Source of the DNA: Neptunomonas japonica JAMM 1380
GTDB lineage: Bacteria; Pseudomonadota; Gammaproteobacteria; Pseudomonadales; Balneatricaceae
Length of the DNA stretch: 64,000 nucleotides
Assembly: GCF_016592555.1 (NCBI RefSeq)
Contig: NZ_AP014546.1
Span: forward strand, 2,118,501-2,182,500
Reading direction: 5' to 3'
Part shown: in pieces, positions 9,686 through 19,400 of the stretch
How positions within the stretch are numbered: the first letter of the stretch is position 1
How the letters are laid out: every line of letters starts with the position of its first letter
Notes under the pieces: generated by a model
The model's input: the letters and a program-made list of their open reading frames with translations, nothing else
Database searches by the model: none
Told to the model about the DNA's origin: nothing
Position numbers and translations under genes: made by a program

Positions 9686-9795
9686 CGATGCAATGTAAGC
9701 ATCATTAGCTTCATGAATAGTTGCATCAAATTCACTGCAGTTAATATAAAATACTTATAAGATACATTTTTTAACTAGATGTAGTCGGAAGTAGA

Positions 9796-9984
9796 ATGAA
9801 CAGCGACCGTAAAAAGGCAGACCCAACATTGGTATGTACTTGTAATGATTTATATATAAACGACATTCAAGAATCTATTGATGACGGAGAAATAGAGTAT
9901 CGTGAGATCTTTGCCGTTCATGGTTTACAACCACGCTGTGGTGAATGTGTTGATCACGTCGACGAAATACTAAATGGCAAATAA
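9796..9984 (+). CDS. BFD-like [2Fe-2S] protein (bacterioferritin-associated ferredoxin type)
   Basis: The 62-residue protein carries the four cysteines of the BFD-like [2Fe-2S] domain in the order CxC (VCTCNDLYI) and CxxC (PRCGECVDHV). The length matches stand-alone Bfd proteins. In the family these pass electrons to bacterioferritin to release stored iron. No bacterioferritin gene is next to it in this window, so that role is from family knowledge only. It stands alone and is followed by a hairpin. Confidence 0.8.
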   Translation: MNSDRKKADPTLVCTCNDLYINDIQESIDDGEIEYREIFAVHGLQPRCGECVDHVDEILNGK

Positions 9985-10006
9985 ACAACCTAATATCGTT
10001 ACATGA

Positions 10007-10030
10007 TGCCGATAATGCTATTTATCGGCA
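10007..10030 (+). terminator. Hairpin after bfd-like gene
   Basis: A 9 bp perfect stem (TGCCGATAA and TTATCGGCA) with a 6 nt loop lies 23 bp after the stop codon. Only two T residues follow directly, so intrinsic termination is plausible but weak. Confidence 0.5.
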
Positions 10031-10079
10031 TTCGCATATAAGGTATTGTTTTTGCTATACTAGTTGAAATTATATCAAT

Positions 10080-11387
10080 GTGAAATCAATGCAAAATCTA
10101 CCACCTGCGTTACCTCTGTTTGACTCCATTATCCATCTCGAAGATGGAAATCCTACTGTTAATCAATTCATTGCAAACATCACAATGCACCGGGTTAACG
10201 ATGCCGCATTAATATACGAACACACAGTAGATTGGCTGCTAGAACAACGACATAGCGAGAATAACTACAAAACGTATCGAAGCGAATTAACCACGTTTCT
10301 ATATTGGAGCTTTATAGAGGAAGGCGTATCTATCTCCGATATAACCAGACGTGTACTGTTGCGTTATACAGACTATTGCATAAATCCACCACAGCACCTG
10401 ATTGCCTATCGAAATGTAGCGCAATTTGTAGTGGATAAAGAGTTAGAAGAACGCGTACCCAACCCTCATTGGCGCCCGTTTTTAGGCAAAAAAAAGGAGG
10501 GCATTGAGCAACCTTATAAAATTACAGACAAAGCACTAAAAACTAAATTAGCCATCCTTTCGTCGTTCTTTAGCTACCTTATTAATGAGGAATATACTGA
10601 ACGTAACCCAGCAATGATGCTGATGAAAAATGGACGATTTAAGTCAAACTCTCAAAACTTAGTGATGAATGAAGATGACGAAGAAGTTCGCTCATTTACC
10701 CAGTTACAGTGGTCTTATGTCATATCAACATCCCTGAAACTAGCTAAATCTGAGCCTGAAACACACGAACGCACACTGTTTTTGATGAGTTTAATGTACA
10801 GCTGTTATCTACGTATTTCAGAAGCGGCTGCACGTCCAGGGTTTTCACCAATGATGGGCCAATTTAGACGTGACACAAAAACATCAGTATGGGGATTCCA
10901 TATTCCACGTAGTAAAGGCGGCAAAAAAAGAACCGTTGCCGTATCTAGTCAGCTGCTTAAAGCGCTACAGAGATATCGATGCTTTCTTGGTTTGAGTCCG
11001 CTACCAGCGCCTAATGAAAACACGCCGCTATTTATTCGACACCGCGCAGCAGGACGTGGCCGTGACGTTGGTTTATTAAATGCCAACTTGGGTATTCGCC
11101 AGCTACGCGAACAGATAAGTTTAGTTTTTGATCTTGCCGCTAATGCAGCACACAAAGAAGGCTTTGAACAAGACGCCGTCGAAATGCGGCAAATGACACC
11201 ACACAGCATTCGTCATACCGGAATATCACACGATATAAATATAAATAACAGGCCACTGTCACATGTCCAAGCAGATGCTGGCCATGACAGTATCAACACC
11301 ACATCACAATATCTACACACCACGCGAGTAGAACGACACGAATCTGCAGCTAAAAAACCGATCGATCATTTAGCAGACACGTACTAA
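10080..11387 (+). CDS. Tyrosine recombinase / site-specific integrase
   Basis: The 435-residue protein has an N-terminal SAM-like core-binding domain (NYKTYRSELTTFLYWSF at about residues 62-78) and a C-terminal catalytic domain. The catalytic set is complete: Arg245 (YLRISEAA), Lys279 (RSKGGKKR), His375 and Arg378 (HSIRH), His402 (AGHDS) and nucleophile Tyr411 (QYLHTT). It should therefore be an active strand-exchange enzyme. GTG at 10080 is taken as the start; ATG at 10089 is an alternative. An extended -10 (TGCTATACT) lies about 20 bp upstream. An accessory region with direct repeats begins 300 bp downstream. Confidence 0.9.
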   Translation: MKSMQNLPPALPLFDSIIHLEDGNPTVNQFIANITMHRVNDAALIYEHTVDWLLEQRHSENNYKTYRSELTTFLYWSFIEEGVSISDITRRVLLRYTDYCINPPQHLIAYRNVAQFVVDKELEERVPNPHWRPFLGKKKEGIEQPYKITDKALKTKLAILSSFFSYLINEEYTERNPAMMLMKNGRFKSNSQNLVMNEDDEEVRSFTQLQWSYVISTSLKLAKSEPETHERTLFLMSLMYSCYLRISEAAARPGFSPMMGQFRRDTKTSVWGFHIPRSKGGKKRTVAVSSQLLKALQRYRCFLGLSPLPAPNENTPLFIRHRAAGRGRDVGLLNANLGIRQLREQISLVFDLAANAAHKEGFEQDAVEMRQMTPHSIRHTGISHDININNRPLSHVQADAGHDSINTTSQYLHTTRVERHESAAKKPIDHLADTY

Positions 11388-11680
11388 TTTAGGTGCCGTA
11401 CGTGCTGCTCGGTGATACTTGGCCCGCACAAAACAAATCTTGGCGACTCTCCGTACGAAAGCATTTTTCCTCGAATCTATAGTGAAGGGCAAAGAAGCTA
11501 TTTATTTAATTCCTCATTTATAAGTAAGTACTAACAGCATTTAATAGCACCAATTAACGGCCTCCTTTCTTATATATATAACTTCGCATAATGTATATTA
11601 TGTTAAATTGAATATTATTGGATTCTATAGAGCCCTTCGTTATGTTGTTAATAGAACTTAAGCGTGAGATCCGTGATACT
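11388..11680. other. Intergenic stretch after integrase
   Basis: No credible ORF, RNA gene or strong terminator is seen. The sequence becomes AT-rich after 11500, which fits the edge of a transferred segment. Confidence 0.4.
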
Positions 11681-11959
11681 TCAGGGGCGCTCAATATATT
11701 TTAGTTTCGTGCAGAGAGCTTCGAAGAATACTTTTTCGTGGGTAAAGTGACGCTGCGTGCAACGTGTATCCAAAAAATCCTTCGCCTTCTCAGTGAGTTT
11801 ATAAACACCTCTGCGCGGTCTTTCTGTTAGACCGCTATTCGTCAGATAACTGAGCGCCCAGCTAATTCGATCAAGAAATACAGTACCATTACCTGAATCA
11901 TATTCTTTAGAAATAGTAGTTTTATCAACACAGTCCACATTGATCTTATAAGCATACAT
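11681..11959 (-). pseudogene. Remnant of an Mrr-type restriction protein N-terminal domain
   Basis: The 92-residue ORF contains RISWALSYLTNSGL followed by TERPRRGVYKLTEKAKDFL, the second half of the winged-helix Mrr N-terminal domain (family pattern: W..YL...GL...RRG.y.lT). The beginning of that domain and the whole Mrr nuclease domain are missing, so it is most likely a decayed fragment. Its end overlaps one copy of the direct repeat at 11704-11764. A small intact DNA-binding protein cannot be ruled out. Confidence 0.5.
11704..11764. repeat. Direct repeat, copy A
   Basis: About 61 bp beginning GTTTCGTGC and containing AGAGCTTCGAAGAA, TTTTTCGTGGGTAAAGTG and ACGCTGCGTGCAA recurs at 15020-15080 with about four mismatches. 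The copies are in the same orientation, 3.3 kb apart, and flank the small-gene segment. They could be attachment-site ends or a duplicated piece of the Mrr-like remnant. Confidence 0.8.
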
Positions 11960-12055
11960 ACCAATTTTTTTGCAAAAAAGCCCCGTAATTCAAATGATAA
12001 GCTATAATTTTTTGCTCGCTTAGATAAGTATCTGAAATTGATATGGAACACCAGA

Positions 12056-12649
12056 ATGGACTCAACAAAAGAGGCAGCACCCTCTCCTCATGCGTGCTCC
12101 CTAGCATGCTCTTTAGACTGGGGAGTCAGTAGTATCATCAATACCTTTATACAATCCTTCATCAGGACTGGTTTAACGCTAATTGGCTTAGCAATGCTTA
12201 TTTTTTCTATTGTAGATAGATATGAGTATGGTGAAGGCTTTGCAGATTTATCCAGATTTGAACTCATATATTCGGTTATGGTTTTCCTACTGATTATGCG
12301 GGTTAAAGCCGTTATTAAAAAAAGTACAGTTCCTTGGTGGAAAGCGATTTTTTTACCTCTAATTTTAATAGGTCAGTTCACTGCAATCCTGCTTCTAATT
12401 ATTGGCTTTTTCGCGTTTGCGGACCTTATAAACAAAACTGACATAATTATGAATGCCCTTTTGTTCGAGGAAACACTCATTGAATTAGTGATGTATGCGA
12501 CGGTTATATTAGGCCTCTACTGTGGTGTACCACGATTCAGAACCCTGATCCCTGAAGAAGCCAGAAGAGCCAGCCCTGATGAAATGAATAGCACGGATGA
12601 ACCACGCTCTTCTGATCCGGAAACCTCAGCGGACCAACCCGCCACTTAA
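12056..12649 (+). CDS. Predicted integral membrane protein, unknown function
   Basis: The 197-residue protein has a short cytoplasm-like start with paired cysteines (HACSLACSLDW), then about four hydrophobic segments (GLTLIGLAMLIFSIV; LIYSVMVFLLIM; LILIGQFTAILLLIIGFFAF; LVMYATVILGLYCGV) and a hydrophilic acidic tail rich in Ser, Asp and Pro. The ATG at 12056 is chosen; a TTG six codons upstream is the alternative, and no clear ribosome site helps. It is the first gene of the repeat-flanked segment, 18 bp before the exported protein at 12668. No family is recognised. Confidence 0.6.
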   Translation: MDSTKEAAPSPHACSLACSLDWGVSSIINTFIQSFIRTGLTLIGLAMLIFSIVDRYEYGEGFADLSRFELIYSVMVFLLIMRVKAVIKKSTVPWWKAIFLPLILIGQFTAILLLIIGFFAFADLINKTDIIMNALLFEETLIELVMYATVILGLYCGVPRFRTLIPEEARRASPDEMNSTDEPRSSDPETSADQPAT

Positions 12650-12667
12650 CACTGTAAGGACACAGTT

Positions 12668-13000
12668 ATGAAGAAATTTAACGCTTGCTGCTCATTGATG
12701 CTTATATTGATGTTATCAGTTCCTGTTGCAGCATCAGAGTTATCAATCACTGACAGTTGTGCAGAACTCGTAAATATTTACAAATCACATAAAGAGCAGC
12801 GATTCCTAGCCGCTCAGACGACCTCATTATCTGAAGGCCTTCGGGCTGGATATTGTTTAGGCGTATTAGAACAATATTCTAAAAACCATTATCGGTGCCG
12901 TAGCAATTGGTTTAAACGCGCAAAGTTTATAGCTCAGCAACAAGGGCTTGATAGCTATTTTAGTGAACAAGAGTTGTTGGAGAAGTCCTGTGAACGATGA
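12668..13000 (+). CDS. Small exported Cys protein, possibly Rap1a/Tai-like
   Basis: The 110-residue protein has a clear signal peptide (MKKFNACCSLMLILMLSVPVAAS). The mature part has four cysteines (DSCAELV, GYCLGVL, YRCRSN, KSCER) and a GLRAGYCLGVL helix that resembles the Rap1a/Tai immunity-protein pattern. That similarity is weak and read by eye. AAGGA precedes the ATG. Its last bases overlap the next gene by 11 bp, indicating translational coupling. If the resemblance is real it would be a periplasmic immunity-type protein, but no matching toxin is recognised. Confidence 0.6.
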   Translation: MKKFNACCSLMLILMLSVPVAASELSITDSCAELVNIYKSHKEQRFLAAQTTSLSEGLRAGYCLGVLEQYSKNHYRCRSNWFKRAKFIAQQQGLDSYFSEQELLEKSCER

Positions 13001-13670
13001 AAGACTTCTTCAAATACCTGAAGCTATAAAAAAATTGTTCGGCATTGATCTTGCGCACTATAAGCCATTCAAAGATCTTGTGTATCCCCTTGTCCGCAGC
13101 GGATTTATTCAGCATAAGAGAAAGCCAATCCCGTATTCAGTATCAGACCGAAATCACATCTGGATTGCAGAAGGAGAGCTTATAAAACTGCACAATGCTA
13201 TTTTGATTCAGGGAGTTTTTACTGATACCAAGACAGTTAAGTCGTTCTTTGAAGAGAAAGCGAAACGGGTGGAGAAAGCCAAAACAATACGTTATCTATT
13301 ACAAGATCGTCAATCTGCGACGGGTATCGGTCTTATCTCTTATGAACTTCAAGAGTTTTTCAAGATTCTTGAATCTGATGAAGACCTCACTTCCAAAAAT
13401 TTACCTAATCCTTTCATTGAATTACCACAGCTATCCCTTTCAGGTGTGACAAGTTTAATGCAGGCTTTACTGGCCCAAAGCGCAGTCATATCCGATGATG
13501 ATAGTATGCTTCTACTATATTTAGATGGGCAATTAGAGGCTGCCTGGGGAAAAGCACAGCATCTTGAATCAGCCCACCCTATCCTACTTAAACACAAAGA
13601 ACTGATAAATCAGGAATACCTGCGCGCAACTGAATTCGATCAGCTGCTTGATGATTTAATCATGGAATAA
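12990..13670 (+). CDS. Hypothetical protein overlapping the upstream gene
   Basis: The start is placed at GTG 12990, with GGAGAAG 4-5 bases upstream, giving 226 residues; the frame is open further upstream but that part lies inside the previous gene. The first 70 residues (LLQIPEAIKKLFGIDLAHYK, then DLVYPLVRSGFIQH) look like a winged-helix or reader-type segment, followed by a charged helix (FFEEKAKRVEKAKTI) and an acidic C-terminal region with a Leu-rich stretch. No membrane segment. I do not recognise the family. Coupling to the exported small protein suggests a joint function. Confidence 0.6.
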   Translation: MNDERLLQIPEAIKKLFGIDLAHYKPFKDLVYPLVRSGFIQHKRKPIPYSVSDRNHIWIAEGELIKLHNAILIQGVFTDTKTVKSFFEEKAKRVEKAKTIRYLLQDRQSATGIGLISYELQEFFKILESDEDLTSKNLPNPFIELPQLSLSGVTSLMQALLAQSAVISDDDSMLLLYLDGQLEAAWGKAQHLESAHPILLKHKELINQEYLRATEFDQLLDDLIME

Positions 13671-13699
13671 AAATGTTGTGAGTGCAGTGCACTCGCCGA

Positions 13700-13730
13700 A
13701 ACTGGTTCTGAAACTTAGGAGGAACCAGTT
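13700..13730 (+). promoter_or_regulatory. Hairpin enclosing the Shine-Dalgarno of the 13731 gene
   Basis: AACTGGTTC (13700-13708) pairs perfectly with GAACCAGTT (13722-13730), which ends directly at the ATG. The ribosome site AGGAGG starts in the loop and runs into the 3' arm. Such a structure could limit ribosome access and so tune expression. A second short hairpin, GAGTGC-AGT-GCACTC, lies at about 13680-13694. Confidence 0.55.
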
Positions 13731-14000
13731 ATGACTACCGTAAAATATCTTCTCAAATACACTCGCTTAATCATACCAAAATGCCAACAGTCTCGTGCTT
13801 TGGGTATCGAACGTTCTCTTTATGAAGGCGCACCATATACATCTATTGGTGGGCAACGTGTCCATAGTCAACCAGAACTCATCCGTTTCAGGCTAGGCAC
13901 TCACTGGCGCTTGTTGTTTCTATATACAAAAGAAGGCTTTGAAGCTTATCGCTTGATCACCCGTCAAAGCTTTGATGTAGAGCTTCGGCGAAGGCGTTAA
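13731..14000 (+). CDS. Small basic protein, possibly RelE/ParE-fold
   Basis: The 89-residue basic protein has IRFRLGTHWRLLFLYT followed by EAYRLITRQSFDVELRRR, a strand-turn-strand pattern like the C-terminal half of RelE/ParE toxins. The resemblance is loose and no antitoxin is evident beside it. The start is unambiguous: AGGAGG lies 9-14 bases upstream of the ATG, in a hairpin. It is followed 41 bp later by the DUF1399-like gene. Function unknown. Confidence 0.6.
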   Translation: MTTVKYLLKYTRLIIPKCQQSRALGIERSLYEGAPYTSIGGQRVHSQPELIRFRLGTHWRLLFLYTKEGFEAYRLITRQSFDVELRRRR

Positions 14001-14041
14001 TTAACGCATTTCATTTGGTAAATAAATAAAAGGAAAACATT

Positions 14042-14527
14042 ATGCTTACATCAATAAGTATTCAGAATCATTCTGATACATTGCATCCGTTGGTCGCTAG
14101 CTTAGACTTTTCTCGCCTAAAGCATAAATATACAGCTTCAACAGAAGCTGAGATGACTGCTGTCGAATGGGACCACGCCCAACGTGAATACCAGCGCTTT
14201 CTTACATTAAAAACACTCCACCCTCAAGAAGTGCTGGTTCCAACAAAGGAGGTAGATACCATTTGGCATGCCCATATCTTGGATACTCGCTCTTACCGTC
14301 ATGACTGCGAACGTTTGTTTGGCCGTTTCATTGATCACTATCCGTATTTTGGAATATATGGTGATGATGACTACACCAACTTACAGAATGCATTTGAGCG
14401 CACCTGCGAGTTATATGAAAAACATTTTGGTCCAATTCCAGAGCAATCTAATGCTACACGCTGTACTGATCATGCGTGTCATGTGGTAAGTACTTGTGCA
14501 TGTCGTGTTTCTGGTGCTTGCAATTAA
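14042..14527 (+). CDS. GRDP/DUF1399-like protein with Cys-rich tail
   Basis: The 161-residue protein carries the signature of the glycine-rich-domain-protein-like family (DUF1399): EVDTIWHAHILDTRSYRHDC and then FGRFIDHYPYFGIYGDDD at about residues 76-115. The last 25 residues are Cys-rich (CTDHACHVVSTCACRV, then SGACN), giving six cysteines, which suggests metal binding or a modified tail. AAGGA lies upstream of the ATG. It is followed directly by a 47-residue peptide gene. The biochemical role of bacterial DUF1399 proteins is not known to me. Confidence 0.75.
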   Translation: MLTSISIQNHSDTLHPLVASLDFSRLKHKYTASTEAEMTAVEWDHAQREYQRFLTLKTLHPQEVLVPTKEVDTIWHAHILDTRSYRHDCERLFGRFIDHYPYFGIYGDDDYTNLQNAFERTCELYEKHFGPIPEQSNATRCTDHACHVVSTCACRVSGACN

Positions 14528-14538
14528 TAAGGAGATAT

Positions 14539-14682
14539 ATGATGACTAAGAAAATCCGTCCAGCTGATAACTCTAGCAATATTCAAAACTCTAATAAAGG
14601 AACACCTGGTACGAATCATCAACATGATCAAAACCAAGGTAATCGCGGTAAACAGAAAAACCCTAACCACCGCCCAAGCTAA
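14539..14682 (+). CDS. Small Asn/Gly/Lys-rich peptide
   Basis: This 47-residue, strongly basic and hydrophilic peptide contains GTPGTNHQHDQNQGNRGKQK near its end and is probably disordered. AAGGAG precedes the double ATG at 14539 and 14542 with good spacing, and the gene lies 11 bp after the DUF1399-like gene, so it is probably translated from the same transcript. A clear terminator follows. I recall similar GTPGxN...QGNRGKQ peptides as uncharacterised small proteins but can name no function. Confidence 0.65.
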   Translation: MMTKKIRPADNSSNIQNSNKGTPGTNHQHDQNQGNRGKQKNPNHRPS

Positions 14683-14700
14683 CTATTGTTAGATAATCAA

Positions 14701-14727
14701 ATGGGCCCATTGCAGGCCCATTTTTTG
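14701..14727 (+). terminator. Rho-independent terminator
   Basis: A 7 bp perfect stem (ATGGGCC and GGCCCAT) with a 7 nt loop is followed by TTTTT. It ends the 13731-14682 gene group. Confidence 0.85.
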
Positions 14728-15230
14728 GAAATCCGTCATCTAGACGTAATCTTCCTACTTACCCAACGGTTTTTATTTTGTTATAAATATATATAACCCT
14801 TTGATAAATAAAGTGTTTATAAAAAGATCTCACAACATAGTGGAATATCAGAGGAAAGTCTCATCACAAACTTGTAACCACAATGGTTCTTTCAGCTAAA
14901 CCCAAATTAGTATTTATCCTGGTTATTAACGGCCATATCTATTGCAACCACTGTTCTCTATTCATGGCGTTAAGTAGTTTTGATATCAATACTTTTAGAC
15001 AGGCTTTGTTGTATCGTCTGTTTCGTGCGGAGAGCTTCGAAGAATTATTTTTCGTGGGTAAAGTGACGCTGCGTGCAATGTACGTGCATGCTAATTTTGT
15101 GTAGATATCAGTCTAAATTATTAGCACTAATTAGAGATCAATAAAATAATATGTATTATGTATCGCTTTAATTGTATTTTTAATACAGATAAACCGATAC
15201 ATAAGCTTCTTAGTAATAAAGCCTTATTAT
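14728..15230. other. Intergenic region containing direct-repeat copy B
   Basis: AT-rich sequence with no convincing gene. An open frame covering 14883-15104 is not supported by a ribosome site or coding character, and its end is only the direct repeat read through. Confidence 0.5.
15020..15080. repeat. Direct repeat, copy B
   Basis: Matches 11704-11764 in the same orientation with about four mismatches over 61 bp. Read on the minus strand in the Mrr-remnant frame this copy has a TAA stop after HFTHEK, while the flanking residues (CTQRH, FFEAL) are conserved, so it is a non-functional copy in that reading. Confidence 0.8.
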
Positions 15231-16364
15231 CTAGCTTTTGGGATACAGTAATGGCTGTAGCTGTTTTGAATCAAACGCCACATGTTCTTTTCCGCATGCC
15301 GACTGAACTCTCACTATCATCGCCTTGTTTATTTCACTCAGGTAGTTAGCTTTGCCTACGTATTTCCAGTATTTCTCATCCTCCTTGTCAGCTGTCACAT
15401 CAAATAATTTTGCTTTGAATAAGACTGTTAGTCCTTTCTTTATATCGTTGGCCGTTGTTCCAATCATTAGCTTGCTCTTATGCTTAACAGAAACAAGTTG
15501 AAACAAATTTTCCTTTAAGTCAGAAACCTCTATTGGTTGTGTGTTGAGCAATGCATCATGAATGTTAATGATTAAACTACGAGGTACAAAAGGCCAATTC
15601 ATTGTCCGTAATAGTTGTCTATAGGTTTCTGTATTGGCAGGCTGGAGATCTGAAAGGCTACCCTGCTTCACTGCTTTTCTTTTAAGCTGCCCAAGCCAAT
15701 GTGTCTTGCCTTTCTCTTGAAACATTTCAACGGATTGAATATCACGAATGAAAGCAGAGAAATTTGTATAACCCCAATTGCGTTCATCAAAGGCGTTATC
15801 CATAGAGATAAGTTGATTCTTTAACGTACTTAGCCCCATTGGGTCACCATACTCATTGAGCATGGTTTCAACCATTGCCACTGCTTCACTCAGTTCGTAT
15901 TGCGCTTCTTGCTCCTCTGCTACATCGGTATAGATATAACGTGTACAGGAGGACTTAACACACTCACTTAATGGCGATCGCGGGCCAACACCGATCACCT
16001 CTTTGCCCATTTCGCGCAACCGCCGAAACAAGGGTGAAAAGTCAGAATCCCCAGTGGCTAATACAATATGTTCAATATCGGTTGCGCGGATAGCGCTTTC
16101 CAGTACATCCATAGTGAGTTGGATATCTGCAGAGTTTTTACCACTAACAGGGTGAAAGCTATGAACAAGATCGAACCCCAAGCGGTTCAGTGGAGCCTGT
16201 AGGTTTGATATGTGGTTGTTACTCCACACGCCATAGGCTTTACGTGTAACGATCCGACCTGAGGTACTGCCCAAATCCGTGACTAGCTTCTCCAGTCCGT
16301 CTTCTTTTACCCATTTAGTGAGGTTTTCGACATCTACAAATATTGCTATTTTTGACTTTTCCAT
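15231..16364 (-). CDS. NYN-domain (PIN-like RNase) protein with LOTUS/OST-HTH-type C-terminus
   Basis: The 377-residue protein begins with a NYN domain: [11 protein letters not shown] (first Asp), [15 protein letters not shown] and [28 protein letters not shown], supplying the acidic residues of the PIN-like RNase site. Around residues 165-240 the pattern [31 protein letters not shown] and then WLGQL fits an OST-HTH/LOTUS RNA-binding domain, and a second such region may follow. It is the last gene of the type I restriction operon, 31-52 bp after hsdR, suggesting an RNA-directed partner. The ATG at 16364 has AGGA upstream; 16385 is an alternative start. Confidence 0.85.
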   Translation of the reverse strand: MEKSKIAIFVDVENLTKWVKEDGLEKLVTDLGSTSGRIVTRKAYGVWSNNHISNLQAPLNRLGFDLVHSFHPVSGKNSADIQLTMDVLESAIRATDIEHIVLATGDSDFSPLFRRLREMGKEVIGVGPRSPLSECVKSSCTRYIYTDVAEEQEAQYELSEAVAMVETMLNEYGDPMGLSTLKNQLISMDNAFDERNWGYTNFSAFIRDIQSVEMFQEKGKTHWLGQLKRKAVKQGSLSDLQPANTETYRQLLRTMNWPFVPRSLIINIHDALLNTQPIEVSDLKENLFQLVSVKHKSKLMIGTTANDIKKGLTVLFKAKLFDVTADKEDEKYWKYVGKANYLSEINKAMIVRVQSACGKEHVAFDSKQLQPLLYPKS

Positions 16365-16416
16365 ACGTCCCTGTCCTGCTTCCATAACTGTATTTATCTA
16401 ATCCCACGATGGTTAT

Positions 16417-19400
16417 TTATGACTTATTAATCAACATATCAAACACTACCCGTGCAAAGCCTTGGGCTACTTGCGGGCTACTGAGATATTGCATCATCTG
16501 GTTTTGATGTGCATCGGAGCTACCCATAACCGCATCATCAACGGCCTGAGGGAAATCGCCCAAAAAGGCTTGTTCAGGTGTATTGTTACTTAGCTGGTGC
16601 ATCACCCTTTCATTCTCCCCTACTTTATCCGCTACCGTTTGTAGGTAATGCAGCATGTCGCCATCGGTTAGTTCGTCTGTGATAAACAGATCATTCAGGC
16701 GTCGCAGGATGATGGAGAGGTATTCTTCTTGCTTATCCTTGGCCTTAGCTGATCCAACATCATTGCTCGGGTCTAAACCGTATTCACCGGCATCATCATT
16801 TAGCTTTAGATCCTGTTCACGAATCTTGGATAAACGGTAATGGCTTAACGTCACATTGCCCAGATCTATCTCGTCTTCTTCGGATATTTTCTCGCGCAGC
16901 ATAGGGCGTAAGTGTCGTGCAAACAACGCCAGTTTTTCCAGCTCCTTGTCATCATAATCAACGATCTGGGACATAAACTCATAGAAACGCACAAAGCTGC
17001 CGAGATCCTTTTTAAAGATCTCTAATGCATCTTTTTCCTGCTTACATTCCTTAAAACTGTTCTCTGCATTGGCAATCAACACCGCATCATCGGTGGTCTT
17101 GCTGCGTTCGAACATCTCTTTTGCCGTGTTGTAAGCATCGATAGCTAATAGGTAACGCTTTTGCCACCGCTCTACGGCGGGTTTACAAATATTGCTGATA
17201 GCTGCACTGCTTTTGTTCTTAATAAAAAATGCAGTACAGAACTGCTCTACTTCATGAGAATAAAAAATACTCTGCGCTTTTAGCTTTTCAGACAGGTCGT
17301 AAACGAGGTTTGGGTCAGATACGTCTGTTAGTTCGGCGGTCTGATAGTAAGGTTGAAACGCTTCTAATATCTCTGCTGGATCATTGAAGAAATCCAGCAC
17401 AAACGTACCGGATACGGCTTTGCCCGGATAAGTACGATTCAAGCGAGAGAGCGTTTGCACACACTCCACGCCACCTAATTTTTTATCGACATACATGGCG
17501 CAGAGTTTTGGTTGATCAAACCCTGTTTGGAATTTATTGGCGACCAACATCACTTGATAATCATCTGAATCGAATGCTTTACGCAAATCCCGTTTCTTCA
17601 AGTCGGGATTCATATTTGATTCGGTGAATTTTTCACCTAATAACGCTTGAGCATTTGGATCTTTATCTGAGAACTCTACTTCGCCCGAAAACGCGACCAT
17701 CGCTCGGATATTTTTGTATTTATTCTCGGCTACATATTTATCAAACGCCAGCTTATAACGCACCGCTTCTTTACGGGAGCTGGTCACGACCATCGCTTTG
17801 GCTTGGCCGCCGAGCAAGCCCTTAACATTGGCTTTGAAATGCTCAATGATCACCTGCACCTTTTGCGCGATATTGTAATCGTGCAGGCGCACCCACTGAT
17901 TCAGCTTAATTTTGGCCTTTTTACTGTCGACTTCTTCATCGTTTTGCCGCGCTTTTTCTGCCAGCTGGTACGCTACTTTATAGCTGATGTATTTTTTAAG
18001 CACATCAAGAATAAAGCCTTCCTCAATCGCTTGGCGCATGCTGTAAACATGGTAGGCTTCGGGCTTGTTGTCATCTGAGGGGGGTAATGTTGGGTCTGGC
18101 AGGCGACCAAACAACTCTAATGTTTTGGCTTTTGGCGTAGCCGTAAACGCAAAGTAACTGAGGTTTTTTGAATCTTTACGCGCGGCAACGGTCGCATCCA
18201 AAAAATCTTCGGAGGTGAGTTCTTCAAGCTCATTTTTGCTATCCACCATCAGCACTTCTTTAAGTTGGCGTGCTGTAGAACCCGACTGGGACGAATGCGC
18301 TTCATCGGCAATCACCGCATAGTTTCGTTCTTTAAGACTCACGCTGTTTTCAATCGCTTTAAGCACAAAGGGAAACGTCTGAATCGTCACAATAATAATC
18401 GGTTGCGAGTTCTCTAATGCTGCCGCCAGCTTATCTGATTTAGAACCCCCGCCTTCTTTGTTATTGATGCGCCCTACCACGCCGTCGGCATGTTCAAATT
18501 GGTAGATGGTTTCTTGAAGTTGATCGTCCAGTACGGTGCGGTCGGTAACGACAATCACCGAGTGGAAGCGCTTGTTGCCGTTACCGTCATAAAGCGATGA
18601 TAACTGATGTGCCGTCCAGGCGATGGAGTTGGATTTGCCGGAGCCTGCGCTGTGCTGAATCAGGTACTTGTGCCCTGGGCCATTGTCGCGGGCATCGGCC
18701 ACCAGTTTATTAACCACATCCCATTGGTGATAACGCGGGAAGATTAAGGTTTCTTTCTTGTACTTTTTACCCTGCCAGTCCTCTTTATCCTCTATTTGAA
18801 GATGCGCAAAACGTGCCAGAATATTCAGCAGATTATCGGGGGTTAGTACCTCGTTCCAGAGATAACCGGTCGCGTATTCATTGGGATCGGCAGGTACATC
18901 ATTACCTTTGCCGCCTTCTGCTGTACCTTTGTTAAACGGCAGAAAATAGGTATCATCACCCGCTAATTGTGTTGCCATATAGACTTCATACTGGCTCACG
19001 GCAAAGTGCACAATCGCCCCGCGCTTAAAGGTGAGCAGCGGTTCGGCTTTGTTGGTGGCTGGGTCTTTGGGGAGGCGTGTTTCTTTATACTGTTTAATAG
19101 CATTGTTAACGGCTTGCTTAAATTCCGATTTCAATTCCAGTGTTGCGATGGGTAAACCATTAACGAACAGCACCAGATCAATACGCCATGCTTTGGCTTT
19201 TTTACCGGTTTCTTCCAAATGCTCTTGGGTGGCATAAGGGCTATAAACTAGTTCAGGAACAACACACAATCTATTGTTTTGATAGCGTTTTAATGTATCA
19301 GGATTTAGATCGTGTTCGGGTTTGAATTGGCATAGAGTAAAGCGTGTGCCGCGATCACGCAGATCATTACGTAACACGCCAAGTGTGCCAAAAGTACGCA

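Noticed and set aside
12948..12989. Upstream extension of the 12990 gene
   Set aside because: It lies within the preceding coding sequence; the GTG at 12990 has the only good ribosome site.
14883..15104. 73-codon ORF ending in the direct repeat
   Set aside because: No ribosome site, no coding-like composition; its conserved part is only the repeat read in the plus direction.
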